DNA from: Cordia subcordata
Lineage: Eukaryota > Streptophyta > Magnoliopsida > Boraginales > Cordiaceae
DNA length: 64,000 nt
Reading direction: 5' to 3'
Assembly (NCBI GenBank): GCA_028554755.1
Contig: JAPTOF010000006.1
Span: 2,350,501-2,414,500, forward strand
Below are positions 11,679 through 21,409 of this stretch, piece after piece; within the stretch, counting starts at the first letter, position 1, and each line of letters starts with the position of its first letter. The translations under genes were made by a program, and so were the position numbers. The notes beneath the pieces were generated by a model. That model was given only the letters and a program-made list of their open reading frames with translations, was not told the origin of the DNA and searched no databases.

Positions 11679-12004
11679 CTCAAAGGAGTAAAAACCAAGT
11701 CAAAATTAACATATCCTGATGATTCCTGAAAGCCTAAGTTAAATGTAAAAAGGGTATAATCAATTTATCCTAAGCGCATACTAAAAATAAAAACGGCTGA
11801 TCAAAATTATAACCCTGGCCAACGAAACCAGCTCATGCACAACTGACTATAACGCGTGAATAGCAAATTCATCTCTTATTTAATAACAGACAAATTATTA
11901 AAAAAAAAAAAAAGAAACTATTTCCATGTGTCAGAAAGTGCAGAGAATATAGTCCGAAATCTGAAAGATAAGCCAACCAATCATTGAGCTGTGCGTCATC
12001 AACA

Positions 12005-13869
12005 ATGGCGGAAGCTGAGAGCCATATGCCTAAACTCATAAACCTTCTGGCTTCGCTTCTCCAAAGAGTCGCCGAGGAAAACGATGTATTAGGGTGTGGA
12101 ACAAGGCAGGGGATTTCAGTTTTTCATGGCTTAGCCAGGCCTAACATATCTGTTCAGAGCTACCTTGAGAGATTGTTTACTTACGCTAATTGTAGCCCCT
12201 CGTGTTTCATCGTCGCGTACATTTATCTCGATCGGTTTTCACGGAAACAACCGTTGCTGCAGATCAATTCTTTCAACGTTCACCGGTTGATCATTGCCAG
12301 CCTCTTGGTGGCTACAAAATTCATGGATGATATGTAAGTTTCGTTAATTCATACACATGAGCCTCTAATTGCCAATCTTTAGTTTTGGTTTTACTTGCTT
12401 TGAGATGTTAATAGTTAATTTGGTCTTGACTCCATAGATGCATCAATTGTCCTGTGTCTTAATTTTTAGCTCCATGAATGTATGGTTTTGTGCTTTATAT
12501 TCTGAGCCTTAAGAATGCTAATAAATCGTTTTTCTACTTTTTATTTCATATCTGAATCTAGAACAAGATGAGAGGGAAATATTTGGTTTGGTTGGGGGGG
12601 GGGGGGGGAATATAATGAGCATCGTGGAGAAGTTTTTTTTGAGTTGAAAGTTTGACTTTACTGGAAAAATAACCACAAATGCAAAAGTATTTACTGGATG
12701 TTCGAGGCACTTGGACCAAGTCTTGGGGCTCTTTTTTTCACAATTTATGTGGAAGCTTTGCTAACATTATGCTAAACCAATCTCTGTTGCATCAAATGCT
12801 CTCTTGATCCATTGTTTGCTCAGTGCTCAAGGATTGTTCGAAATTTGAGAAAAACACATATTGATGTTGAGGCCATTGTTTATAATGAGAGTCAAGTATT
12901 GTATAATGTCATGTTCTTCTGTTTGATTAGTCAATTTGTGGAGGTCCACGGAAGAAATGCTTTCTGCTCTTTCTCTAACTTTGCGTCCAACTGAAAGTGG
13001 AGAAAAGACAGAGCACCCTTTGACAGTGATGAACTTATTTTGACAATCTCACGCCTTTTATACATGATGTGAAAATGAAGATTCGGATTCAACCCTTCAA
13101 TATGATATATAATTGGCTGCAAGATAAATTAATTACTGTTCAAATCGTCTCATTATAATTACACCATCATTTACTTGGATCCCAACTTTTCCTAACTCTA
13201 TTACTGCAAGTGTTGTCGCCCATTGTCATATACATGCTCTGTTTGGAATAAGCTTATCATAAGATGAATCTTATTTGATGTTTTATGTAAAAAAAATAGA
13301 GTTTGCTTTGAGTTTTCATAAGATGCTTTTGATAAGAAGCTTTATTTATAATTGTAAAAAATAAGATAAGGATAGATTACTTATAATTTATAAAATAATA
13401 AGGGGGAATCTTTTAAAAGTTTAATGAAGCTTGTATATATAAAATGTGATCTTATTTATAGTTGTAAAAGTATACTTGAACGAATATAAAATCAATGTCT
13501 TATAATAAGCTTATTCCAAATGCAGCAATAGTAAATTATTTGATTTTCGAAAGTGTTCATATGCTTTTTCTGAGGGTGATATTTGCTGTCAGATTTTACA
13601 ACAACGCATACTATGCCAAAGTTGGAGGAATCAGCACAACAGAGATGAATCTTCTTGAAGTGGATTTTTTATTTGGTTTGGGGTTTCAGTTAAACGTGAC
13701 CCCGACCACATTCTACACCTATTTCTCTTATCTGCACAGAGAGATGTTGCTGTCATCTCCTCCTCCAGATTTGGCACCATCCTCGCTTGACACTTCTGCG
13801 AGAGCAAAGATGCTGCATCATTGCATCGGTGAAGATGAATCCAATCATCAACAACAATTAGCCGTCTAG
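12005..13869 (+). CDS. P/U-type cyclin
   Basis: Exons 12005-12333 and 13593-13869; 201 aa. Plant P-type (also called U-type) cyclins bind CDKs through a PHO80-like cyclin fold and link phosphate or nutrient status to division. The protein shows the family signature: 'RQGISVFHGLARPNISVQSYLERLFTYA', 'CFIVAYIYLDRF', 'SFNVHRLIIASLLVATKFMDD', then after the junction 'YNNAYYAKVGGISTTEMN' and 'LEVDFLFGLGFQLNVTP'. The intron interrupts an Ile codon after Asp-Asp, the usual position. I chose the ATG at 12005 because the family starts just before the MPKLINLLASLLQRVAE helix; an in-frame ATG exists seven codons upstream. The 1259-bp intron carries a poly(G) tract near 12594-12608 and a MITE ending 72 bp before exon 2. 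Confidence 0.93.
13242..13520. mobile_element. MITE family B, copy 1 (cyclin intron)
   Basis: The ends 'tttggaataagcttat' and 'ataagcttattccaaa' are perfect inverted repeats enclosing about 280 bp of AT-rich sequence with 'cttataa/ttataag' motifs. A second copy lies at 45610-45883. It abuts the branch-point and acceptor region of cyclin exon 2. Confidence 0.65.
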
Positions 13870-14855
13870 GCCTTTTTTTTTTTTTTTGGGAACATTGCAA
13901 CCATGAAGGGCCTTGTTGAGCTGTGGAAGATCACGAGCCAACTTGAATGACACATAAGATCAAGCTCAAGCTCAAGAAGTTGTCTTGTTCTAACCTTTTG
14001 GCTTATAATATGTTCCAACATCGTTTTTGTTTCTTGCTTTGCTACATACTGAACTAAAAAATTTTTTACTGCTAGCTTTCAGCTTTCCGATGTATATATA
14101 GATTATATACTTTGTGGAATTTGTGTGAAATCTTGGTAGAAATAGTAACAAATATGGACTTGATGTATATGTGTTGTATACTTGGTGGAATTTGTGCGAA
14201 ATCGTGGAAGAAATAGTAAGTTAGTAACATATATGGACTTAATTAGGCTATCATCAGTGTAAGAGGGAATGAGTAGTAATAGATGTTTACATTATTCTTG
14301 AAGATAATATGGTAGTGATCACAAAAAACTCTGTAAAATTCCGAATTGGTTTAGTCTAATTACTTGGTCTAAATTAAAACATTTATTACCAACAAGTTAT
14401 TGGTAAAAAAGGGAACACAAAGTCAAATTTCGAAAAACATACTTGTTGGGAGGATTTTCCTTTATTGCTTTTGACTCAATAAGAACTAATTTCAAGTCTA
14501 ACGTAATTTAAAAATACCTTACTCAAAAGTAAAAAAAAAGTTAAAACATTAACTCATAACGTTACGAGACGCAAAGAGAAGTCAGATTTTTTCTGTTGAT
14601 TGACATAAATTAATGTTCACGCAAGAACAACCACAACCCAGGAGTACTAAAAGAGCTAGCATATATATAGTATAGTTCAACTAGGAGATCTCACTATATC
14701 ACATCACGCTGTCGTAATTAAAGGAAAACTGTATGACCAATACATAGTAACACACACGGACACCATACAATACGTATAGTTAAATCCCCGTATATACTCG
14801 TTATTGATATGCAAATTATATATACGAAGACAGCAATCCATATAGTTTACCCAAG

Positions 14856-15284
14856 TTAGTTAGCAGATGGGGCACGACCATCGTTAGAGCCACCATGTCC
14901 ACCCCCACTGCCACCTCCATGACCACCTGCACCACTCCCAGCTCCATATCCACCTCCATGAGCGCCACCGCCACCAGAGCCGTACCCAAATCCAGAGCCT
15001 GACCCAGAGCCAGAACCAAAACCAAAGCCATAGCCTCTCCCGAACCCATTCGGAGAACGACCCGAGCCAGAACCATATCCCCAACCAGCGCCTGGGCTAG
15101 AACCCCAACCCCAGCTATAATCCCAGTTTGGACCGTGACCCGACCCTCGACGCCCCGACGACATCTCCGGCGCCTCCGCTCTCCGCCCAAAACCAAAGTC
15201 GTCGTTGTCAGCAGCCCTAGAATGGTTCAAGCCCAAGAAGAGAAGAGCAAGTACAAGGCTGAATTGGAAAATTTTTGCTGTCAT
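14856..15284 (-). CDS. Secreted glycine-rich protein
   Basis: Intronless 142-aa ORF. Residues 1-25 form a signal peptide (hydrophobic 'FSLVLALLFLGL', cleavage near 'SRAA'). A short acidic segment 'DNDDFGFGRRAE' follows, then a Gly/Ser/aromatic region (GYGSGSG, GFGFGSGSG) and a Gly-His part (GGGAHGGGYG, GGHGGGSGGG). It fits class I plant glycine-rich cell-wall proteins, which act as extracellular structural or interaction proteins. No RNA-binding or cysteine-rich domain is present. The opposite strand and other frames are open over the biased composition, but only this frame has a signal peptide. Confidence 0.85.
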   Translation of the reverse strand: MTAKIFQFSLVLALLFLGLNHSRAADNDDFGFGRRAEAPEMSSGRRGSGHGPNWDYSWGWGSSPGAGWGYGSGSGRSPNGFGRGYGFGFGSGSGSGSGFGYGSGGGGAHGGGYGAGSGAGGHGGGSGGGHGGSNDGRAPSAN

Positions 15285-18273
15285 CTTTATTTTCTTGGTC
15301 TATGTAGTACAACTTTTTAAACAGAAGTTATGATGACGATCACTTTGTTGGTGCATGCATAGTGCAGTGGGTATTTACATTAGTGATGAGTATGAGGATC
15401 TAACCCGTGAAAATTACAACGACCCCGTGGGCCACCTGTCGGGAGCTGAAAGCTTTGTGTGTCCACGGGAGAACTCCCCACCTATGATTCCCACCACCGA
15501 CTCGTCAATCATGAATACATTAAATAAACACAAAGTATACCACATAAGTTGCTATACAAAGACTCTTCAGGAGAAAATATCTTTTTCTTTTTCCCAAAAA
15601 TTACAAGTGAGGACCATCACAGCTCTTTTTCTTTCTGTGTCAATAAGATCAGTGCTCTGAGATATGATTTTTCTTGCAAACAAAAAGTTGTCCATTGGAA
15701 TCTTCTCCTCTTAGTTATATGAAGAAGGTTAATAGCAATTTGATATTTATTTTCAATAATAATTTGAACGTACGGAAGAACATTTTAATATTATGTGAGA
15801 TATGCTACTATAAATCTACACCCTCTTGTAATTGGTATCTTCTCACTTGTATATTAGGCGGCTTCTCTGCGAATAACGATATGTCATTAATCAGCGAATT
15901 AATTTTTTTTTTTTTTTTGGCAATGGAACAATGATATTTCATGATCCAAAAGGAGTCAAAGAAAGGAATTGGTCCACCGTCACCATTTTCATATCTAATG
16001 GCCCAACTGATGTTTAATGGCACATACACATGCCGGTTGTGGTCTATTCTCTATTGTAAAACAAGCAACTTTCGAGAATGAAAAGAAATATTCGACCCTA
16101 AAAAGACTCTGAAAAGAAATCTTCTTATTGGGATTGGCTTGACCGCCAATAGTATGGGGAGAGCTAGAGTGCTCCATGAAAGTTTTCAAAAAGCAATTAA
16201 CAGAGGCGCAACTATGCTCAAAGTTGAAACTAATTCCCAAGTGCTCACACAATGTGTCAATATCTCTACCGTAACAAATAGGACCTCCCTTACCCTTCGT
16301 AGAGGAATGCAAGAGGATTATTGGAATTAAGATCTCACATTATATAAAAGTAAATAAATATGCTGATTGACTTATCAAATTTATATTGACCCTACCATTA
16401 GAGATATACATTTTTAAGAATTCACCAAATACTTTCCAAAAAATGATTGTTTGATCTCGCAACAGTTACCCCCTTTCAAAAAAAGAATTTGGAGATGGGC
16501 TTGTGGGGTTTATCCTTTTAGTTGGGTGCAAGATGCAACTTTTACCGACCAAATCCACCATGCAGACGTGGCAACGAAAGGGATATTACAGAACTGAGGT
16601 ATCTTAGTTACTAGTCGATGCTAGTCACTTTCTTGATGTCAATAATAGCAGTCAGTTGGATGTTGGCAAAACACAGGCCAATTCGCATGCTTGGTGCTGC
16701 ATTCCTACCATTTTGTCTAGTGTGCCTGGTGGGATATAATTTTTGGTTCTAAACTCAAAAGATTTGAACCTTTTGAAAAAGATAGGATCCACCAAGTAAG
16801 AGGATGTTGTAAAGATTTTGTTTGAGCTTAATAAAATTTTGTTTTCTCAACAAAAAGGATCGACTAACTAAGCTTGGGACGGAGATTTTTGGCACCTGAG
16901 AAAATATCTACAGCAAAAATCATGTTGTATGGATCAAATTTGACTAAAAATTCTAGTCACATCGTCATGCTACAATCATTTCTGACATCGTGTATTGGCA
17001 CCTTAGGAAGTATCTAGAGCAATATTCATGTGCGTGGATCAACTATGCTCGATTTCTTTTTGTATTGGAATTTCTCTAGGACAGGAAATGCTTTTATAAC
17101 ATGTCAATGTGCAAAGATAATTGAGCGGGCCAGCTAGTGAACTCATCTTGAATGCGTGCCGTGCTTTCAAAACTAAATTACTACACTTAATATTAATTAA
17201 TTTTCGAATATTTGTAAGTTATTTACTATAATATTCCAATTGGATCTTATTCCTTGTAACATTTAATTAATTTTAGAATGATATTTTAAGTTATTACCAT
17301 ACTATTCGAGCTGGGTCTTGTCAAATGTTAACGTGTAATCCAAAGTTATCTATTCATTTGTAATTCCGTTGTGGTCAAAGTCATGATTGCAACTCATCCA
17401 AAATTGCTGCTGCTTATACCAAATGAGTAATTTGCTATCACTGCTTCTTCTATTCCTTGTGGCTGCCACCAACCTTTGTTGCTTTCTTATTTCAGTGTTT
17501 CAATTTCCAAATGGAGTTCCTCCTCTGTCGAAATTTCTTCATCTTATCGTCTATTACTAGTCTTCGCATGTTTGTGGCTTGGCGTGTTTCACCTTAGGCC
17601 GCTTGTACGACTATAATAGGATTTTTACTTTTTGTTTGGTAGTTATATTTCTTCTCTAGGCTTACTTGTTCATAACAAACTCGTCACCTTTGCACTCCCG
17701 ATACATTTTGCACTCGGTTAATGTTTATACTATGAAATGTTTTATTGATCCATGTTCATTGGCGTACTCACAGCTGATGGGCAACGCCATGTAGAACGGG
17801 CCTACCATAATTGGTTGGCCCAACTGAACCTTAAAGTCCATGTTAAACAGTGTGGACAACGTTTGAGCCCACCATAGCCAACAACGCCCCCAAATGGCAC
17901 AATCAAACTTCCACTGTTTGTCTAACAATTAAAACAATTCGTTATTATTGAATCTTCTTTCAAGTGTTGGGCTTCCTGAAGCTCCAGGCACTCCGTCTTG
18001 GGCTCTAATCCACCTCCTAATACTTTTCGGCCCAGCGTCAAGTTCAGTTTACATTAGATTTAATTACATTTATATTCTGACATGACGTCAGCCTTAGTTT
18101 CTAATTGCACCATGATGTGCCGACTGAAAAAGAAAAACACTAAAATATTTATTTCATACAATTTTTAAACTATTTTATTTTTGTTAAAAATCAAAACTAA
18201 AATCTTGTTTTTAGAAAATAATATACTTTATTTACAATAGAAGAAAAACACAATTGAAACGGATCTTTATCAC
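15285..18273. other. Long intergenic region with transposon relics
   Basis: No intact gene. A GC-richer patch at about 15355-15520 has an A-box-like 'tagtgcagtggg' and 'ggatctaaccc' about 40 bp later, possibly a decayed SINE. A retroelement-like RNase H fragment lies at 16139-16330. The rest is AT-rich without recognised structure. Confidence 0.4.
16139..16330 (+). pseudogene. Possible RNase H relic of a retroelement
   Basis: A short frame contains 'GRARVLHESFQKAINRGA' and 'LKVETNSQVLTQCV'. This resembles the plant non-LTR RNase H-like (RVT_3) pattern 'EARALxxGLxxAxxxG..xxVExDSxxLV'. There is no flanking reverse transcriptase and the frame is short, so this is a fragment at best. Confidence 0.3.
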
Positions 18274-18368
18274 CATCATCAGAACAACAGCATTTTCATC
18301 CACAACCATTACAAGTTGTGTCCAAAGGTGTCCTAAGATATACAAACAAATATCATCACCTGATGATG
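18274..18368 (-). ncRNA. Box C/D snoRNA candidate (cluster member 4)
   Basis: Read on the minus strand: a perfect 9-bp terminal stem (CATCATCAG pairing with CTGATGATG) directly encloses box C GTGATGA (18353-18359) and box D CTGA (18279-18282). The 15-nt stretch ATCTTAGGACACCTT (complement at 18325-18339) is antisense to the 25S/28S segment AAGGTGTCCTAAGAT as I recall it. A C'-like GGATGAA follows, and the D' box is degenerate. The predicted role is guiding 2'-O-methylation of 25S rRNA. Confidence 0.75.
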
Positions 18369-18460
18369 AACTAGATATAAAAACACAGAAATTGAGGGAA
18401 AAAAGGGAAAAAAAAAGATTAAAACTTTAACAAATTACGAAAAATCATATTTAAGATCTT

Positions 18461-18561
18461 ATGATTCAGTGAGCAATATATTGTAACATCACTTGAAAAA
18501 TAATTTATTTTCTCAGTCCAAGTGTTGGAATTTTCATACTGCTTCATCCTCATCATAATAT
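18461..18561 (-). ncRNA. Box C/D snoRNA candidate (cluster member 3)
   Basis: Minus strand: perfect box C ATGATGA (18550-18556), D' CTGA (18513-18516), C' GTGATGT (18486-18492) and D CTGA (18466-18469). Immediately before D' lies TCCAACACTTGG (complement 18518-18529), antisense to CCAAGTGTTGGA of 25S rRNA, in the conserved stretch preceding 'TTGTTCACCC' as recalled. The guide rule (fifth base from D') points to the second A of CCAAG. The terminal stem is weak. All four boxes in canonical order make this a strong candidate. Confidence 0.75.
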
Positions 18562-18653
18562 TTACAGTAAGTATGTAAAACGTAAAAAAGAAAGGTACAT
18601 TAAAAAAGAAAAAAAAAAGTGAATTTTCTTTTGAAAAAAAAAAAAAAAGAACC

Positions 18654-18755
18654 GATTACTCAGTGGCGGCAAAGTAAATGATTGGTTCGATTCAGCCAGC
18701 GATCGTCCTCAACTTGTGTATCAGAAGAGGGAGCTTTTTTATCATCCTAGCAATC
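18654..18755 (-). ncRNA. Box C/D snoRNA candidate (cluster member 2)
   Basis: Minus strand: near-consensus box C ATGATAA (18739-18745), D' CTGA (18721-18724), D CTGA (18660-18663) and terminal stem GATTGC/GTAATC with one G-U pair. Next to D' lies GCTCCCTCT (complement 18726-18734), antisense to 18S AGAGGGAGC, in the conserved 'GGAGAGGGAGCCTGAG' region; an added T-G pair extends it. The guide rule points to a G in that segment. The D-proximal guide has no target I recognise. Confidence 0.72.
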
Positions 18756-18848
18756 TGTTTTTCTTCAATTCACCAATTTTTTTCCTCAGATTGATAAAGA
18801 AAACGATAAAAATAAAAATAAAATAAAATAAAGAAGAAAAGAGAGAAA

Positions 18849-18949
18849 ATCGCTCAGTTCAGCGGGGTAATCGACACGCGAGCTTCTCTATTTAGAGAGC
18901 GCGCAATCCGGTCTGTTGAGCTTGAATTTTATGGAGTCTTCATAGCGAT
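18849..18949 (-). ncRNA. Box C/D snoRNA candidate (cluster member 1)
   Basis: Minus strand: terminal stem ATCGC/GCGAT flanks box C ATGAAGA (18937-18943; one deviation from RUGAUGA) and box D CTGA (18854-18857). TCAAGCTCAACAG (complement 18913-18925) is antisense over 13 nt to CTGTTGAGCTTGA of 25S rRNA, a highly conserved stretch, and CAGA next to it can act as a degenerate D'. An internal hairpin TCTCTA-AA-TAGAGA lies between the guide and box D. It is the promoter-proximal member of the cluster. Confidence 0.72.
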
Positions 18950-19073
18950 GATCTTCTAAAAATTACAAAATTCTAAAAAAAAACAAAAAACAAAAAAAGA
19001 GAAATTAGAGAAGAGATAGATATGAGAAAATCTATGTAGAATACACCGGTGGAGTAAAGTGGGGAGCTGCCTG

Positions 19074-19179
19074 TTTAAATAGAGAGCGAAACTAGGGTTT
19101 CTCCTATAGTTGGTGAAGATTTCAATGGGCTTAACCAAAAACAAACAAACAAGAGTTTTCAAAGGGCAAATAGGCCCAA
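19074..19179 (-). promoter_or_regulatory. Telo-box/site II/TATA promoter of the snoRNA cluster
   Basis: On the minus strand, TATTTAAA (19074-19081) lies about 125 bp upstream of the first snoRNA. Telo-box AAACCCTA is at 19093-19100. Site II elements are at 19171-19179 (TTGGGCCTA, on the minus strand) and 19126-19131 (TGGGCT, on the plus strand). The telo-box plus site II (TGGGCY) combination is established for plant ribosomal-protein and snoRNA-cluster promoters. No protein-coding ORF follows it; the snoRNA candidates do. Confidence 0.65.
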
Positions 19180-19560
19180 CAGAAAGATGGATTGGTCCAA
19201 CCCGGTTCCAATCAATGAAAGAATTTAATAAATAAGTTCAAAGAAATAATAGAATAGACAAATTCAAATGGAGAATAAAACCTAAAATGTCATCCTAATA
19301 CCATGAATACCATGGAGTTAAGGCAATGCATATTGAAATTCACATGACGAAAAAAGTTTGGAGACCTTTACTCGTTGGTATTGAACTAAAGAGAGGAACT
19401 AGCTAGAAGCTCTTTTTTTTTACTCAAAATTTGTTTCACTTTAACGTAGTTATGATAAAATAATCTTCATGATTCACAAATATCGCATGACTTGTGATCC
19501 CAGTTTAACAAAAATAATAAAGGAGTTCTCCTATCAAAGTTAGCCTTTTATTTTATTTTA

Positions 19561-20378
19561 GGGTAAATTGCACTGAATCTCTTTGTAGTTTATCATAAGT
19601 CTGCGTTTACCGCTATAATTTAAAAATCAGCTAATTACCCCCCTGTACTTCTCAAAAGTAAAGCACACACGTCAATTTTTTTAACTCCGTTAATTTTGGC
19701 TAAAGAAATTATAAAAAGACTAATTTACCCTTCAAACCCAAGAGCTAACGGTGCACTTATGACAACTACAAGGGAGTACAATGCACTTATGACAAACCAT
19801 GGGGTGGGTACGGTACTATTTATCCTATTTAATTGGAAACGTGAACTAATAAATAATTAGTTAATTAATTAATTAATCATTTAATAATTGATTAATTAAT
19901 TAATCAAATAATTAAAAATTAAAATTAATTAAATAATTAATTTAATTAATGAGACGGTGGTTGTGCGATTGTGATAACAATGGAGGCTAATTTCTTTTTT
20001 GTTTTTCATTTTCTGATGACAAAAAATATTTAATTGTAATCACGCAATAAAATGTAAACATGTTTGTAGTATAATTGGTTAAAAGTTACATATTTTAAAC
20101 TAAAGTCAATGTTCAAGTCTTGTGTCTTGCAAATGTTTTTTAAAACAAAAAAAAGAAGGGCATTTTTTACCAAAATAAAGCTTAACAGCCAAAAAAACTA
20201 CGCCCAGTCGCAAGCCTGACGCATGTACCACAAGTCCGGTTAAATCTAATAAAAAAAGTGACGGAGGGGATAATGTGCTTCACTTTTGGAAATTACAGGG
20301 AGTAACTAGCTAATTTTTAAATCACAAGAAGTAAACATACTTATAATAAACCACAAGAGAGTTCCGTGTGATTTACCC
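19561..20378. mobile_element. Long-TIR non-autonomous DNA transposon
   Basis: About 818 bp. Arms of roughly 105 bp are imperfect inverted repeats: the left starts 'gggtaaattgcac' and the right ends 'gtgatttaccc', both with internal 'aaaaatcagctaatta'-like and 'cttctcaaaag'-like blocks. It is flanked by low-complexity 'tttattttattt' on both sides, compatible with a 9-12-bp target duplication. TIR length suggests a Mutator-like MITE. A SINE-like sequence sits inside. Confidence 0.6.
20062..20150 (+). mobile_element. Possible SINE head nested in the long-TIR element
   Basis: A-box-like 'gtagtataattgg' (20066-20078) and B-box-like 'tgttcaagtcttg' (20110-20122) have tRNA-type spacing and are followed by an A-rich stretch. 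I could not define both ends or a target duplication. Confidence 0.4.
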
Positions 20379-20708
20379 TTTATTTTATTTGTTTTTTTCC
20401 AAATTGCCAGATTAAATAATTGTGTGTCAAATAAACGAGACTCGAGAATAATATTGGGTTTAAGGGTAAGTATATGCCAAAATTTAGCGAGGTATATATG
20501 GAGAACACGCTCAAATGTTGAACGAGGTAGGATAAGACACACACTCAATTACCAAGTAAAAATGGAAGTTTGCAGCTAACTCGAGGCTCTGGTCCAAATA
20601 TGTTCAGCCAAGGATTATATTAAACGCTCCGAAAATGTACTTCGAAAACATCCCATGTTCATGTTTGATTGTGAATTTACTGATTAGCATGTTATCTATA
20701 TGAATGCC

Positions 20709-20714
20709 TATAAA
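20709..20714 (+). promoter_or_regulatory. TATA box of albumin-1 gene 1
   Basis: TATAAA within 'gaatgcctataaattgttg'. The same 19 bases are present 5' of the second copy, so the core promoter was duplicated with the gene. Confidence 0.65.
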
Positions 20715-20803
20715 TTGTTGCAGCTCGATCCATGCAAACCAGACATCTCAACATTTTGAACAAGAAACTACCAGTTAGCTTGATCCCATTACTGCATAAA
20801 ATG

Positions 20804-21231
20804 ATGATTTTGGCTAAGCTCCGCGCTCTGGCTATTCTCTGTGTTGTTTTATCGTGTTAGTTTCTTTCCCTTACAAACATCCAATATCCACCTGATAATT
20901 TGATTTGATTCGATTCGATTTAGTTACAAAAATTTTTCTTGCAGATACGACATTTCCGAAGGGATTGGCAGAGCCACCAGGGTCACCCTCGGACGTGTGT
21001 TGGAACGTTTGTAGATTTCTTGATCCTCGTGGATGCAATCCCGAGTGTGAATGTCTTCCACTGATCGCTTTTACCTATGGGATTTGCTTCCCTGCGATTC
21101 TACTTAAACAAGAAAGGACCCGTTGTCTTTCACATGCTGATTGCACCTCAACTGAAGGCGAAGCTGCTAGTTATTGTCTTCGGGCGGATGGGGGTATTTA
21201 TGGTTTCTGCTCTAAAGGAATCAAATCTTAA
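20804..21231 (+). CDS. Albumin-1-like (A1b knottin plus A1a) precursor
   Basis: Exons 20804-20855 and 20945-21231; 112 aa (an in-frame ATG at 20801 is an alternative). The 89-bp intron lies in the signal peptide region ('LRALAILCVVLS'). The mature part has two modules. The first has cysteine spacing C-x3-C-x7-C-x3-C-x1-C-x10-C, close to the A1b/leginsulin knottin (C-x3-C-x7-C-x4-C-x1-C-x9-C). The second has 'CLSHADC', 'ASYCLR' and 'YGFCSKG', matching the A1a chain. Albumin-1 precursors are processed to a knottin b-chain, insecticidal or hormone-like in legumes, and an a-chain of unclear role. Family membership rests on cysteine framework and module order; toxicity cannot be inferred. A similar broken copy lies 1.6 kb downstream. 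Confidence 0.75.
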
Positions 21232-21409
21232 TACATATTACTCAGCAGAAAGTCTTGGTTGCGGAAATGTGATGCGGCAGTGGCTTTTCTATCAATATAA
21301 TAATTGAGCGATTCATTTGTTCGTATATTATTACGAGCATACCTATTCTCATATTAAATACTTTTTTTATGATAAAGTTCAATTTCTTTTAATTGCATTC
21401 TCTGATGTT

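Larger units (their letters stand above)
11679..14866 (+). repeat. Intact arm of the cyclin/GRP inverted duplication
   Basis: Counterpart of 2812-4924. This arm keeps the complete cyclin gene and the 3' end of the glycine-rich protein gene. The two arms face each other about 6.75 kb apart and enclose the phytocyanin relic and MSRA. Confidence 0.85.

Noticed and set aside
14816..15196. Other minus-strand frames over the glycine-rich gene
   Set aside because: These are composition artefacts (Val/Leu/Trp-rich shadows). Only the frame at 14856-15284 has a signal peptide and coherent repeats.
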